Origin: Metallyticus violacea
Lineage: Eukaryota > Arthropoda > Insecta > Mantodea > Metallyticidae
NCBI GenBank assembly: GCA_030762175.1
Contig: CM060831.1
Coordinates: 2,807,001-2,871,000, forward strand
Direction of reading: 5' to 3'
DNA: 64,000 nucleotides
Every line of letters begins with the position of its first letter. The stretch's first letter is position 1. The notes below the pieces were generated by a model. It saw only the letters and a program-made list of their open reading frames with translations. It ran no database searches and had not been told where the DNA came from. Positions 10,423 to 21,057 of this stretch are shown here, piece by piece. Position numbers and translations under genes: made by a program.

Positions 10423-10545
10423 GTGCAAATATATTCCTTACTGATGAGGGCAACTGCCTGAAACTTGGGGACTTTGGCTCAGCAGTAAAAATCAAAGCCC
10501 ACACTACAATGCCTGGTGAGCTCCAAGGTTTTGTCGGTACACAGG
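10423..10545 (+). CDS. MAP3K4: MAP3K4 kinase domain, exon 3 visible (DFG and activation loop)
   Basis: The exon follows a T-run acceptor (TTTTTTCAACAG) and ends at CAGG|GTAAGT. It completes residue 120 and encodes residues 121-160 plus one base. It holds ANIFLT of the catalytic loop, the metal-binding DFG motif in LKLGDFGSAVK (136-138), and the activation loop KAHTTMPGELQGFVGTQ, which contains the TMPGE signature typical of MAP3K4. The Thr of GFVGT is at the usual P+1 position. The intron to the next exon is only 84 bases. Confidence 0.95.
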
Positions 10546-10629
10546 GTAAGTTCTATCGTGATTTAAGCTGAATACTGCAGTTTTTGGTAATAAGTTACTG
10601 TATCTAACAAATACATTGTGGTGTTGCAG

Positions 10630-10736
10630 CATACATGGCACCAGAGGTTTTCATGAAGACAAACACAGAGGGTCATGGGCGGGCTGCTGATGTGTGGTCT
10701 GTGGGATGTGTTGTTGTTGAAATGGCTTCCGGCAAG
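10630..10736 (+). CDS. MAP3K4: MAP3K4 kinase domain, exon 4 visible (APE to helix F)
   Basis: The acceptor is GTGTTGCAG|CA and the donor AAG|GTAGTT. The exon completes residue 161 and encodes residues 162-196: [20 protein letters not shown], then [15 protein letters not shown]. The APE motif and the invariant Asp/Trp of helix F (ADVWSVG) are present. EGHGRAAD is shared with vertebrate MAP3K4. Confidence 0.95.
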
Positions 10737-10904
10737 GTAGTTAATATGTTCTTTGTAAATTCTATGCATTATTTGAAATCTAACATACCTGGAAAGAACT
10801 GATGGTTTGAAAAAAACATCTTGAACTAGATAAACTGCAAAGTTTGCTATTTAATTATTTGGACTTTGCTAACCGAGAGGCTGCTTACTTTTTCCTTTTT
10901 TCTT

Positions 10905-10925
10905 CCCCCCCCCCCCCCCCCCCCC
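10905..10925. repeat. Poly(C) tract
   Basis: About 21 C residues follow a pyrimidine stretch in the intron after kinase exon 4. Such a tract is prone to sequencing and assembly length error. Confidence 0.9.
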
Positions 10926-11227
10926 GAGTATGTATAATCAGAGATGAGTTCCTGGTACCATCTCTAACTCATTTCTGCCTATATTCCAATATCACTTAAA
11001 CTTCTCAGGAGGTCATCAATTAGAATGATCCAACCATTAACCACTTTCATTCTGCACCAAATAGTAAGTACCAATTATTGGTTATCGAACATTCCATATT
11101 ATCCATCAGTGACTTGGACATTGTTTCTGTTGTTGATTTTACTAAATAAAATAAAAAATATGTAAATAAAAATGTTACCTATATTATGATAATTACACTT
11201 AAGATATGTTTCATCTACAAATGATAA

Positions 11228-11408
11228 GAACGTAATTAGGTAGGTACATAATTATGTAATTAGGTAGATAAAAAGAAAATGTAGGTAAGTTGGTAAGTAA
11301 ATAGGAAAGGTAACTAGTTAGATAAGTAGGTAGGTGGATAAATAGGTAAGAACATAGGTCTATAGGTAGATGAATGATTAGCAGGTAGGTATAGGTAGGT
11401 GGGTACGT
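11228..11408. repeat. Degenerate GTAG-rich tetranucleotide array
   Basis: Irregular repeats of GTAGG/GTAAG/GTAGATA with scattered point changes. Related short arrays occur at about 11950-12013, 12450-12477 and faintly at 12770-12790, broken by an inverted-repeat element and a palindrome. Confidence 0.75.
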
Positions 11409-12013
11409 ATACTGACTGCATTTTCTTTAACTTCTATCCCAACACAAGACACATGTATCACTCCACAGAACATGGCCCTGATTGGTTAAGAAGCACTGTC
11501 AATCCTACAAACAGCTGATGCAACATATTTAATTGTTAGCTCTGGTTACTATTCACAAATTTCATTAATAAACATTTTGTACACCCACCTTGTTGCCACT
11601 TTTCAATGAATTTCCTTCACAGTATTTTCCAATACTAGCAGAACCAAAACATGCTTCTGCCATGGAGCCTCTTTGCATTGAAACTAATTGTACTGTACAG
11701 AGAGCAATATATGCACAAGTTACTAACAATTAAAATGCATAATTAGTAATTGATAATGGCTGGTATCTCTCAAAATTATTATAGTATTCACTAACATAAT
11801 TTTTTTTCCAATAAAAAACTAGCCCTTATTAAAGTTTAAAGTGTAATTTCCTTTAGGGACTACTATGCATAACAGCAAGTATGTAAGTTTTCCTGAAGTC
11901 AGTGAGAAAAGAGTTGTGGTTATATTATCTTAAGATAGAAGTAACAGCAAACTAGGTAGGTAGGTAAGTTAGTAGGAAAGATAACTAGGCAGGTAAGTAG
12001 AGAGCTAGGTTAA

Positions 12014-12440
12014 GATTGTCTGGCAATCAGAAGAAGCCAAATGTGCTATGTACACATTTTCTACCTTTCTCATAATGATTGTGTTGACAAAAATTAACAC
12101 AGTTAAAATATTCCTGACTGTTTTGCCATGGTCCTTTCATCTTCCACTGATGATGCTAATTGCACTAGTTAGTGAAAGTTATGGTAGCATGGCAAAACAG
12201 CCCAGAAGATTTTAACTGTTTTAATTAAAACACCAGCCTTGAAAGCCTAAGAAGTATCATAAACAGTATTTTCAGATTTGCTATTGCCCATGGTTAAAAG
12301 TTCAGCAGGTGTGCAATATATGAGTTTGAGAAGTCCTCATTCATGTGGGGCAGATAGGTATCCCACACACATTCCTATATGTGCAAATAAATAGTTGAAG
12401 CCCCCCTAGCACTTGCCTTCTTCTGATGATTGCCAGACTG
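12014..12440. repeat. Inverted-repeat element (MITE-like) inside the GTAG array
   Basis: Outer termini TTGTCTGGCAATCAGAAGAA and CTTCTTCTGATGATTGCCAG (plus AC) are inverted copies. An inner inverted repeat pairs AACACAGTTAAAATATTCCT (12100 region) and GACTGTTTTGCCATG with CATGGCAAAACAGCCCAGAA and GATTTTAACTGTT near 12190-12220. GTAG-rich sequence abuts both sides, as if the element had inserted in that array. No coding capacity was seen. Confidence 0.6.
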
Positions 12441-12477
12441 TAACTAGGAAGTGTAAGTAGTTAGGTAGGTAACTAGA

Positions 12478-12732
12478 TAACCTCAACTTGGGTATTCATT
12501 TTTTACACTAAACTCCATTCACTTACACAAAAGTAACAGGCATTTCGGGAGAATCTCTCCCATCTTCAGTTGCTTACTGAACTGCTGTTACTCAAAACTA
12601 TGGCTGGACCAGTTTCAAGTAACGGCGGTTCAGTGAGCAACTGAAGATGGGAGAGATTCTCCCGAAACGCGTCTTACTTTTGTGTAAGTGAATGGAGTTT
12701 AGTGTAAAAAATGAACACCCAAGTTGAGGTTA
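12478..12732. repeat. Long palindrome with PLE-type hammerhead sequence
   Basis: The left arm, beginning TAACCTCAACTTGGGTATTC, and the right arm, ending GAACACCCAAGTTGAGGTTA, are near-perfect inverted copies of about 110 bases separated by a short spacer. Each arm holds a CTGAAGATGGGAGA/GAAA block, on opposite strands. It is probably a terminal repeat of a Penelope-like element copied in inverted orientation. Confidence 0.88.
12630..12685 (+). ncRNA. Hammerhead-type ribozyme core in right palindrome arm
   Basis: CTGAAGA (12641-12647), helix II GGGAGA/TCTCCC with loop GAT, GAAA (12664-12667), a minimal helix III CGCG, then TC with predicted cleavage after 12673. Helix I is imperfect (AA/TT, one mismatch, then GAG/TTT-C). 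The opposite arm keeps CTGAAGA, helix II and GAAA, but CGCGTC is changed to TGCCTG, so that core looks broken. Confidence 0.65.
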
Positions 12733-12850
12733 TATTGCCACTCCAATGTCAACAGCTTTGTAAGTACAATATTTAGGTAACTAGATGTTATTTAAGTGAA
12801 CAAAAAGAATAATTAATCATGTTAGGTTTAATATATGATTTTTGTTGCAG

Positions 12851-13030
12851 AGGCCGTGGGTGGAGTATGACTCCAACTATCAGATAATGTTTAAAGTGGG
12901 GATGGGGGAAACTCCGTCAGTACCTGAGTCTCTTAGTGAAGAGGGTAGTCAGTTCTTGGATTTATGCCTTCAGCATGACCCAAGGAAGCGTGCTACAGCA
13001 GCCAATCTTTTGCATCACACTTTTGTTAAG
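12851..13030 (+). CDS. MAP3K4: MAP3K4 kinase domain, exon 5 visible (C-lobe end)
   Basis: The exon lies between TTTGTTGCAG and AAG|GTAAGA, 180 bases in phase 0, residues 197-256. RPWVEYDSNYQIMFKVGMGE matches the family-typical segment after helix F. LDLCLQHDPRKRATAANLL contains the invariant Arg of helix I (DPRKRATA), and HHTFVK ends the kinase fold. The introns on both sides are long (2.1 and 5.4 kb) and full of repeats. Confidence 0.95.
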
Positions 13031-13780
13031 GTAAGATGTAAAGAAGTGGAATAAGATAATAAAAAACATGATCATACCTACAGGGTCAGTTATTCTATTT
13101 TACTATTTTTGTACAGTAATAACATACACTGAGGGAGAATTCTAACCAAGTTCACATGGCATCATCAACATAATGGTAAATTCCACCAATATTGCAAATA
13201 TCAGGTCATGAATGAAATTTTGAAATTTATATGTTTATTCCAATAGAAAAGTTTGTGATATAGAGAAGTGGAGAGCCTGAGAAGCACATAAACTGTCAGC
13301 TTGTGGCCTTAATCGTTAATACAAAACTATTCCCAAAAAGTAATTTTAAAATTTAAGTAAGTGAGATACATGGTGAGTTTTCTGTTATATGATCTTGTCT
13401 TAGATCCATTTCAAGTGATGGATTGTCAAAAGTTATAGAGCTTTAAGAAATTATGGTAAAGAAGGGGTATGAAGATAAATAAAATTATGGTTATGCAATT
13501 TTTTAAGAGGAAATCACTCAAATTTGCTGAAGAGGTTATTGTTGTTTGGACTATCAAAACTTACTACATTGTATTTGTTTTTTTTTTTTTTATGAATATA
13601 CTCTCCCATACTGTTAATTCTCTCGGTTTCTGAAGAACTTTTAAGAGTATGAGTTCATTTTGGAATTTTGTGATTTTTTTGCCAGAATTTTTAAATTTGT
13701 AGCAGAGCTGCAAACTTAAACATTTATTTTTTATCCATTCATTATTATGATTAATTTTTATATTAATAGTTAATTTTGTA

Positions 13781-13831
<51 letters not shown>

Positions 13832-15174
13832 AGTAGTAGTAGTGGTGGTAGCAGTAGTGGTACATTTTATATGCACATCACACAAGTTTTTGAACTGTTT
13901 TTCTATTCCAAAAATCTCAAACTGAATTAATTTTTAGTTTCTCTTAAAAAATACCTTCAGTTCTGAATCCTACTGGAGATCAATGGGTTCATTTTTCAAA
14001 TTTCTAATCTCAGGTCCAAAAATTGACAACTTAGTTATATCTATTGTTGTTAGCGACCAGAGATTTTCTCCGAATTGAAATGGGCTTTGAAACTTTTGAA
14101 AACCATTGAATTTCATGCTGAAATCCTGATTAAGTACAGTGAGCAATTCTACAATGGTTTAGGTTTTCTAAAATAAGATGTTGAAAGCATGGGAAAGTTC
14201 CAACACTTTCTTTTCTGATCCACATTACTTTACTGTGGTATATAACACCACCATACTGTGAATTAAGTTCTTTAAGAAATTTTATGAATTTCCTGTGATT
14301 TAACTTACATGATCTAATGAAATTAGCTATGTTAATTGCATTTCTCGTAACAGATATGAAAGTTTCATGAAATTTAGCAGCAAGATTTTCTTGATGTAAA
14401 ATGCAATGGGAATGTTGATAAATGGTCTCTATTTAAACATATTTTTAACAGAGAAATAAATCTTAAATGGGAGCCTACCACTGAGAGGCAACTGCAGTAC
14501 ACAATGATATAAGCTATTCAAGTCAATTATATATTTATCAAAAAATTATTTAACTGCTTTAAAAATGATTTATTCCCCGTTCTGACTTGACATAGGTATT
14601 TCTGTTAAGAATTCTTTCTTTATATTATGACAAATAAACAAATGAGAAGTGAAACTAATGTCTATGGACGAATCAAGGGCAAGATTGAAATAGTCATTTT
14701 CATAAATTTCTTCCAGAGTGCAAAGCAGCTTTTCTCTCGACATTTTGTTAACTGGCCTAAAGTGAGTAGAGTCAGTTGCACTTTTGTATATCACTTTTTA
14801 TCTAATTTGCATTTGGATATTTAGAAAATAATGTGTCATTTTACATGCATTTGTTGGCTATTCATTTACAAAAGTTTACATAATTTTTTGTTGAGACACT
14901 ATTGACTATTTAATGTTTTTTACTTTTCTGCTCTCAAATTAGAATCTTTTGGATATTACTGTCAAAGTTTAACCTGTTTTTAATCCTGTTCTATGTCATG
15001 ACATAATAAACACGTGGCACTGCCTTCCTTTTTACAGGTATTAAGAAAAAATCATGCTCGGAACTATTTTGAAGGACTATTCTTCTCCTTTCTAATTTTA
15101 TGTTTTTTCATCTTGAAATAACATATCACTATTGAATTAACTGTTCAAACTAAAGTAAATTCAGTTACTTATTC
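13031..15174. other. Long AT-rich intron sequence
   Basis: The first part of the intron between kinase exons 5 and 6. Apart from the TTA/TAG microsatellite at 13780, I recognise no element and no exon. CpG is very rare (three in 14001-14500 by hand count). Confidence 0.6.
13780..13858. repeat. (ATT)n/(TAG)n microsatellite
   Basis: A TAT-TAT-TAT run with one interruption passes into TAG and then GTGGTA/GCAGTA variants, a compound trinucleotide tract. Confidence 0.95.
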
Positions 15175-15400
15175 ATTAATTGATATCATTGTATGATTCA
15201 GTTGAACTACACACTCTTAAAGCTTCACTTACTTTTCATAAATGTATGGAACCGGTTTCAAGTGTTTTTAGTTCCCATCTTCTAAATGGGAACTAAATGG
15301 AAACTAAATGTTCTCGAAACCGGTTCCATACATTTATTAAAAGTAAGTGAAGCTTTAAGAGTGTGTAATTCAACTGAATCATACAATGATATCAATTAAT
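15175..15400. repeat. Long palindrome, decayed relative of the one at 22111
   Basis: The arms (ATTAATTGATATCATTGTAT and so on through GGAACCGGTTTC, and their inverse) match over about 85 bases each. The outer arms are the same family as the palindrome at 22111-22370. The ribozyme region is shortened and altered: GAAACCGGTT survives on both strands, but CTGAAGA is missing on the plus strand and is TAGAAGA on the minus strand. Its original role was probably as a PLE terminal repeat. Confidence 0.88.
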
Positions 15401-16009
15401 ATGATTAGCTTCACTGTGCAAGTTCCAATTTACATTTAAGTACTTATTCATTGTTAGAATCTAAGACTAAATTTCATTTCATTACTACAACTTTAGATGA
15501 CAATTAACAAATTAAAACTACCTGTCAAACAACAAGACACCTCATTGTTGAACACATGTGCCACTGCTAAGAATGATACAGGGATATTCAAAGTTTTATA
15601 AAATTTGGAATATTATATCTAAGTATATAACAAAAGTAAAATTACTTCAAGAGCCTCATGCAGCCGGCGAGCCGTATAATGAATATCGCTGAGTTAGAAA
15701 ATTCTGGATCTACCAAAGGCTTTGAGACAACTCACATGTACTTTAATCATTTAGTTTCCTAGGACTCTCCCTTACCATATTATTAGGACCAACTTGAATT
15801 TTGAATATACTTTGAGATTGTGGGGGCAAAAACAGAACTTATTTTATTTTCACTAGTCCTACAATGGAGAATAACATTTCTTTTAACATTTATAAAGAAT
15901 TTAAAATACCATATACACACTTACATTGATAATAAGGATGTATTTATTAATTTTTGTCAAGTATACACAGATAGTAATTAGTCAATGAGACTTTGGCATC
16001 TTTTAAGTC

Positions 16010-16985
16010 TTTGATTTACATTGGCATACTGTTAATGCATGATATTATTCTCTCTTGCATCTGTGAATGATGATCACCAGACTTTATGTTCTCAATAATC
16101 TCAGTTTTCTTGGTAATCACATCCTTTTTCACCAGTTGGCAAACATTCTCAATGAGATTCATAGTTGGTGAATTTCCCAACCAGGACAACAAAGCGACAT
16201 TCTTTTCTTGCAGCAAAGCCACCACAGACTTTGGTTCCATGTTGCATAGAAATAAATTACTCTCCATTTGGGAACTATGCTTTTAGTTGCAACCTACTTC
16301 TCACCACCTTCTTCTTGTCCCTTGAACAACTTTTAGGTGTCCAGGGCCTTTGCCACTGATGACCTTCATTGAGATGATGCACATTACAATTTTTTACTTT
16401 TCACCAGGATGCCATTGCACAGACTGAGCTCTGTTTGCCAGAATTTCAAAGTGCTCTCATCACTAAAACACACCCGAAATAATGGAAAAATCTGATGATA
16501 ATTTGGTTTAAAGGTGGATTTTAACTCATAAAATAATTTTAAAATTTAAATTTACATATTTACTAATTGCCAGAAGTCTGTATCTGGTCCTTGCGAACCT
16601 TTGCACACTTGAGATGTTTTGCAACGACTGCTTTAGTGGTTAATTTTAGCTTGCAGGTAGATCTGCATGCTTTTAAATTCATTTCTGAAAGTCTGCACCT
16701 CACATTTCATTCTGATGCTGTGATGCCACTGCCTTCAGATCAGATTTAGTTTGTTTTATGATAGAAAACCTGTTTCCTTCACAAATCTTTTTCAAGCAGC
16801 ATTCTGCCCTTGGGGGTGTACACCCAATTTAATTTTCTTCCAGTAAAAAAACAACCAGTGCTTTTACCTCTGCAATCTTTCAAGGTGTCAAAGCATATGA
16901 TTTGCCCATTATTCTTGCAAACTGTTAACAGTTTTCCTGCAGATTGACTGTTAGTGGATACAAAATACTACATTTCACATTTTAA
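16010..16985 (-). mobile_element. Degenerate Tc1-like transposon, minus strand
   Basis: Minus-strand translation gives KNVALLSWLGNSPTMNLIEN, which is the Tc1 signature around the last catalytic residue (usually GNSPDLNPIEN with Glu; here the Asp is Thr and the Pro is Leu, but the Glu remains). SCINSMPMRVNQR follows. Upstream on the same strand are VCFSDESTLKFW (second motif, near 16465) and, further, CKLKLTTKAVVAKHLKCAKV (near 16620), which resembles the PLLTKRHRKARLEFA segment. Multiple frameshifts and stops make it inactive. Terminal repeats were not identified. Confidence 0.8.
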
Positions 16986-17086
16986 ACCAAACGAACTAAC
17001 AAATTAAATTTCATTAGCACAGGTCTGAAATAGGTCTGTTGTTGCTGTCAGTATGTATTACAGTAACTGATCTACACCCTTTGACC

Positions 17087-17123
17087 AAAAAAAAAAAAAA
17101 AACAAAAAAAAAAACAAAAAAAA
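17087..17123. repeat. A-rich tract
   Basis: Runs of A interrupted by single C residues, just beyond the Tc1 remnant. Confidence 0.9.
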
Positions 17124-17454
17124 AGTGATTTCTTAAACAGAAAATGCTTCTAAATCCTTCTTTGCAGCACACAGTTCACAAGGTAACCAGCAAGGCTGTA
17201 TAGTCTTGTGTTATATGACATGCACTAAAGACACTGTCTCATATGAGTGTTCTGTTTGCTCTGTGGCAAAGTGTGCAGTGATGTTGTGATTAAGAGTACA
17301 GGTTGCCTGCCAACATCAAACACCTTATTTTTGTAATAAATTTGTAACATATTATGACAAATTAATTTCATAATATTGTTTCCCATATACAGCAAGTGTT
17401 AATGTTAACATAATATATGAATGTTATAATATTTCCTTCAGAATTTGTTCTATC

Positions 17455-17640
17455 TAAATGCAATATGCTGCACACACATTTACTGCACAGACAAAAGATG
17501 TCTTACAGGTACAAATTCAAGAAGCCTGGAATGCTGTAGCCTCTCATCCACACTACTGTGGAAATCTGATATCATCTATGTCCCGAAGATTGAGGGTAGT
17601 TATACATGCTGAGGGTTCATACACAATATCAAGTTATGTT
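17455..17640 (+). mobile_element. Tc1-like transposase C-terminus, plus strand
   Basis: The frame reads VQIQEAWNAVASHPHYCGNL then ISSMSRRLRVVIHAEGSYT, which is the end of a Tc1 transposase (family pattern: aWn.ip...c..Lv.SMprRl.aVi.akGg.TkY). It is in the opposite orientation to the remnant at 16010, so it belongs to a second copy. No N-terminal part was seen nearby. Confidence 0.7.
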
Positions 17641-18428
17641 TATTTCTATGTGTTTTCACTTTAGAAGATACATTTTCCTGTTCATGTATTTATTTAATTA
17701 TTTATAAAGAATTGTTAGTTTGTGATTATGTTTTTGTGCCATAGTTAGCGTCATAAAACTCAAATGATATGTTAAAAAATAATACGATATTAAGACAACA
17801 TAATGTTCTATATACACTTATAAATCAGTAGAAAAAACGTGTGGGATTTAAACCCAGGAGCTTATGCAGAACAGCAAAGCCTTCAAAACTGTCAGCCACC
17901 ACAACTCTACCCTGAAGTTCTCTTTCCAGATGTTTATGATTGTGACCATTATATTTATAGGCAAAGTGCAGTGTGTACTAAGTGCATGCTTTTGTAATTA
18001 CAACATTTACAAGCATCCCCTAAGATCTACATTTGACCTGTAGAATCTGCCATTGACTGATTTTTTTTGTGAAAGGGTTTACAATGTAAACTGTTACAAG
18101 AATGAAATACTATAACAATATGTTCAGTGAGGGATGAGTCATGTTAAATATAAAAATATTAGAGTGCATCTAAAAATATTGCCAGGGACTGTATAAATAT
18201 ATGACAGCATATAAGTTTTATTGTAACAATTTTAAATATTCTTTTGTATGTAAATTTCAGGATAATAAATTCAATTAATTTTTATAAAAAATATTAGAAA
18301 CCCCATTACACCAACAGCCAGATTGGGGTTTAAGTTACGCAAATGCAACTGAAGGAAAGGTTTTCTCTGGTATAAGGGATTTCTGCAGTTATTCACTGAC
18401 AGAAACTTAACTTTTGTTTTGTTTTTAG
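17641..18428. other. Intron end, no clear element
   Basis: AT-rich intron before the last kinase exon. Around 17830-17915 the minus strand has a tRNA-like B-box stretch (GGGTTTAAATCC), perhaps an old SINE head, too decayed to classify. Confidence 0.4.
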
Positions 18429-18518
18429 GTTGACGAGGATGAGGAGTGTTTATCAACAGCATTACCTTCAGTACTTGAAGACTTCTTAGCTTTAAACAAA
18501 AGCACCAAACATAAATAA
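18429..18518 (+). CDS. MAP3K4: MAP3K4 last exon with stop codon
   Basis: The acceptor TTTTGTTTTGTTTTTAG is followed by 29 codons and TAA. The short acidic tail VDEDEECLSTALPSVLEDFL, then ALNKSTKHK, comes after the kinase fold (FVK|VDED). A short acidic tail directly after the FVK end is usual for this family (vertebrate MAP3K4 also ends a few acidic residues later). The phase matches the previous donor. The joined visible protein is 285 residues. Confidence 0.9.
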   Translation, partial: VDEDEECLSTALPSVLEDFLALNKSTKHK

Positions 18519-18840
18519 ATATTATTATCATGACTGAACAATTGTAGTATTATTGTGGATGGGTTCCTGTAAGTACAAGGTGTGGGTCAACTGTGATGTT
18601 GGGTTCTATTTACATTGATTGTGTATATATATTTTAAATGTATACTGTAGATGGAAAGCTGCTGAACAAATTGCAAATAATGTTTTATTATGTGTAATCT
18701 TTTCAAAATAAAATATATAGGAGTATTGTAATTAGAATTTGTACATGTGCACACTTCGCAACTAACACCATGTTCCATTTATCCTTTTCTGAACTTGTTT
18801 AAAATTTTAGTTTGTTATCTATTTCTGTAATAAATATGAG
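18519..18840 (+). other. MAP3K4 3' UTR with polyadenylation signals
   Basis: After the stop, the AT-rich sequence has AATAAA at 18707-18712 and again at 18829-18834. Either could end the transcript. The exact cleavage site cannot be read from sequence. Confidence 0.65.
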
Positions 18841-18894
18841 GGATTGTTATTTAATTTTCTGTATTTCATTAACATTAGTGATACAAGTTTTGAT

Positions 18895-19172
18895 GTCGGT
18901 CCTGATGGCCTAATGGTAATCATGCTTACCTTGTAGATCATGGCTGGAGTCAATGGATTATCTTGCACATAAAATCCTACATATGGCTTCCTTCAGAAGG
19001 GAAGTAAAGCCATGGGTCCCGTGCCATAGATTTACGGCACATAAAAAAACCTCAAGTCTGGAAGAAGATGCCTCTGAGCAAAATTATCAGCTGTTTCATG
19101 CCCTGAATAGAATGTGACAGTGATAACCTGAAATGTTAAAGAGCATCCATAAATAAACCAAATAAATAAAGT
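18895..19172 (+). mobile_element. SINE family B, plus strand, old copy
   Basis: The head GTCGGTCCTGATGGCCTAAT with GGTAATCATGCTTACC is followed by the body (ATGGCTTCCTTCAGAAGGGA, GTAAAGCCATGGGTCCCGTG, GCCTCTGAGCAAAATTATCA) and the tail ATCCATAAATAAACCAAATA. CpGs of younger copies are mostly lost (for example the GATCGCGGGTTC stretch is changed). Confidence 0.88.
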
Positions 19173-20439
19173 AACCTTAATGTTTTTTCATACTTTAATC
19201 TTGTGTATTTACATATCTGCATCTGCAGGTAGATCCAAATGAAATCACCGCATGTGAAATGTGCAGTGCCTTTGTTGATATTGTTACCTATCATAATAGC
19301 AATTCTAAATGATACAACCAAGACTGTAATATGAAATTATCTCTTGATGCAATGTATTCTTTTAGCTGTAACTATCTAAAAAAATCTATCTATCACAGTT
19401 TATAATTTTCTTCGTTGAGTTTCTTGGGCTTCATAGTGCAAATTTCTTGGGGGGGGCACATGCTATTCTATAAGTGATAATTATATTATATTGTGTGCAA
19501 TATTACAAAATAGTTCATTTTTCACAACTCACCCTTAAATCTACTTGTATTAAGCTGAATCCTCTGGTTTTTTACTGCACACATATCAGTCACTCTTGAA
19601 ATAAATTTTTGATATTTACTAATTGTTAGCGTTCCTTTCTCTTTAATTCTAATAAGATACTATACTGTTCACTACAGTTAATAATTAGGTGTAAATAGAG
19701 GGAAAACAGTTATAAATAAAGTTACCAACCTATCAAATGATCCTTGGTCCTGCAAGAACTAAAACGTGATTGAGGGAGTTTAAGAATGAGTTTCAAAAAT
19801 AGTAGGTCATAATAAGTGCTATTTACTGTTACATCATTCCATATTACCACAATACAACTGAAATAGTGAAGTAAATATCATCTGAATGTTGGGCTTCAGG
19901 TTTCACAAAATTGCAGAAGAGAACAGGTTAGCCTGCACTAGTGAAAATTACCATGTAAGACCCCCTTCATCTCTCCTGGTCAGTTACTTGAAAAGTCACT
20001 ACTATGCTTGTGTACGACAGGCTGTGACTTTATTGGTGATCAGCTATTTCGTAACAGACCCTCCTAATTCAAATAGGGAAATATTTCAGTTTGTCAACAA
20101 AAATTAAAATTAAACAAGTCAGTACACAAGTTCAGTCTTACAACCTTAATGAGTGCTTTACCCACAAGAATATCATCAAATCACAGATATTGTGGAAAAT
20201 AATGGTTAACAAGAAAAGAGAGAAATTCAAAAATTTACATTTCATCTGTAAGCACCAATAATTTAAAAAAAAATATAGTTAAGATTATTATTTTGATTCC
20301 AGTAAACAAATACAGCATATAAAATCTCTTAAAACCAACACAATCCCCCCAGCAAATGAGGCATTTATGAAAGCAATATATAATATATATATGAAAAATA
20401 AAGTAACACTTTGAACAATGTAACTAAAATAACAATAAC
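19173..20439. other. Intergenic, no recognised element
   Basis: AT-rich DNA between the SINE and the PLE pair, with a G run near 19450. No exon or repeat family was recognised. Confidence 0.5.
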
Positions 20440-21057
20440 TAAAGAAGCGTAAAACACTTAAATATTTAGAGAATTTTTGCTATATCTTGAACAACTACTG
20501 TTCTTCAAAGGCAAGAAGAAAAGTGAAGGAGGTAAAAATAAATATTGAATCTCAAAGGTAATGTGATGCATGGAAACAGATTCAATAAACAACAAGAGTG
20601 AGAGAGAGAGAATGTAAATACATTAGTGCATAAGATTTAAAACTGGTGCTTTATGTAAAAATGTAACTGCCATATGTCTACCTCTATCTTTCAGATCTAT
20701 GATTTGGTAATGCATCAATAAGTGTTAAATTAAATGCTTTATGGAAATCTTTAAAGTGAGGGCAATTGACAAGAGAGACTTGGTTTTAACAGAATATCTA
20801 TGATTGTTCATATAGAGCAAAACAACAGTAGAAGATGAACGAGTATAAAATTCAGTAATTTCGAAGGAGACTTCTTTTGTTGTGGCAAAATATATTTTTA
20901 ATCTAAGGAGTGTTCTGAAAGTATGGCTGGATATAAATTTAGGAAAATGTGTTAAAAAGTATTGTGACATTCTTTCAAAATAAGTCTGATGCTGTCAATT
21001 CCAGGCACATAAGGTTAGTGAAGTTCTTATTGGAAGTTTTAGGTTTAGTGTGCTGGG
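20440..21057 (-). mobile_element. Second PLE family, 3' fragment, minus strand
   Basis: Minus-strand translation gives YTRSSSTVVLLYMNNHRYSV then KTKSLL, matching the GIY-YIG-side sequence of the copy at 32250-33430 (STV-MNNHRHSVKTKSPLPVAQ). The upstream part also matches (AAACCTAAAACTTCCAATAA, TGTGCCTGGAATTGACAGCA). It ends near 20440 in a GAAGAACAGTAGTTGTTC hairpin-like motif shared with other copies. It abuts the plus-strand fragment that follows. Confidence 0.72.

Noticed and set aside
12147..12177. CTGATGA followed by GAAA inside the 12014-12440 element, a possible hammerhead
   Set aside because: Helix II is poor, no pyrimidine-type cleavage dinucleotide follows a short helix III, and the flanks of the core do not pair to form helix I.
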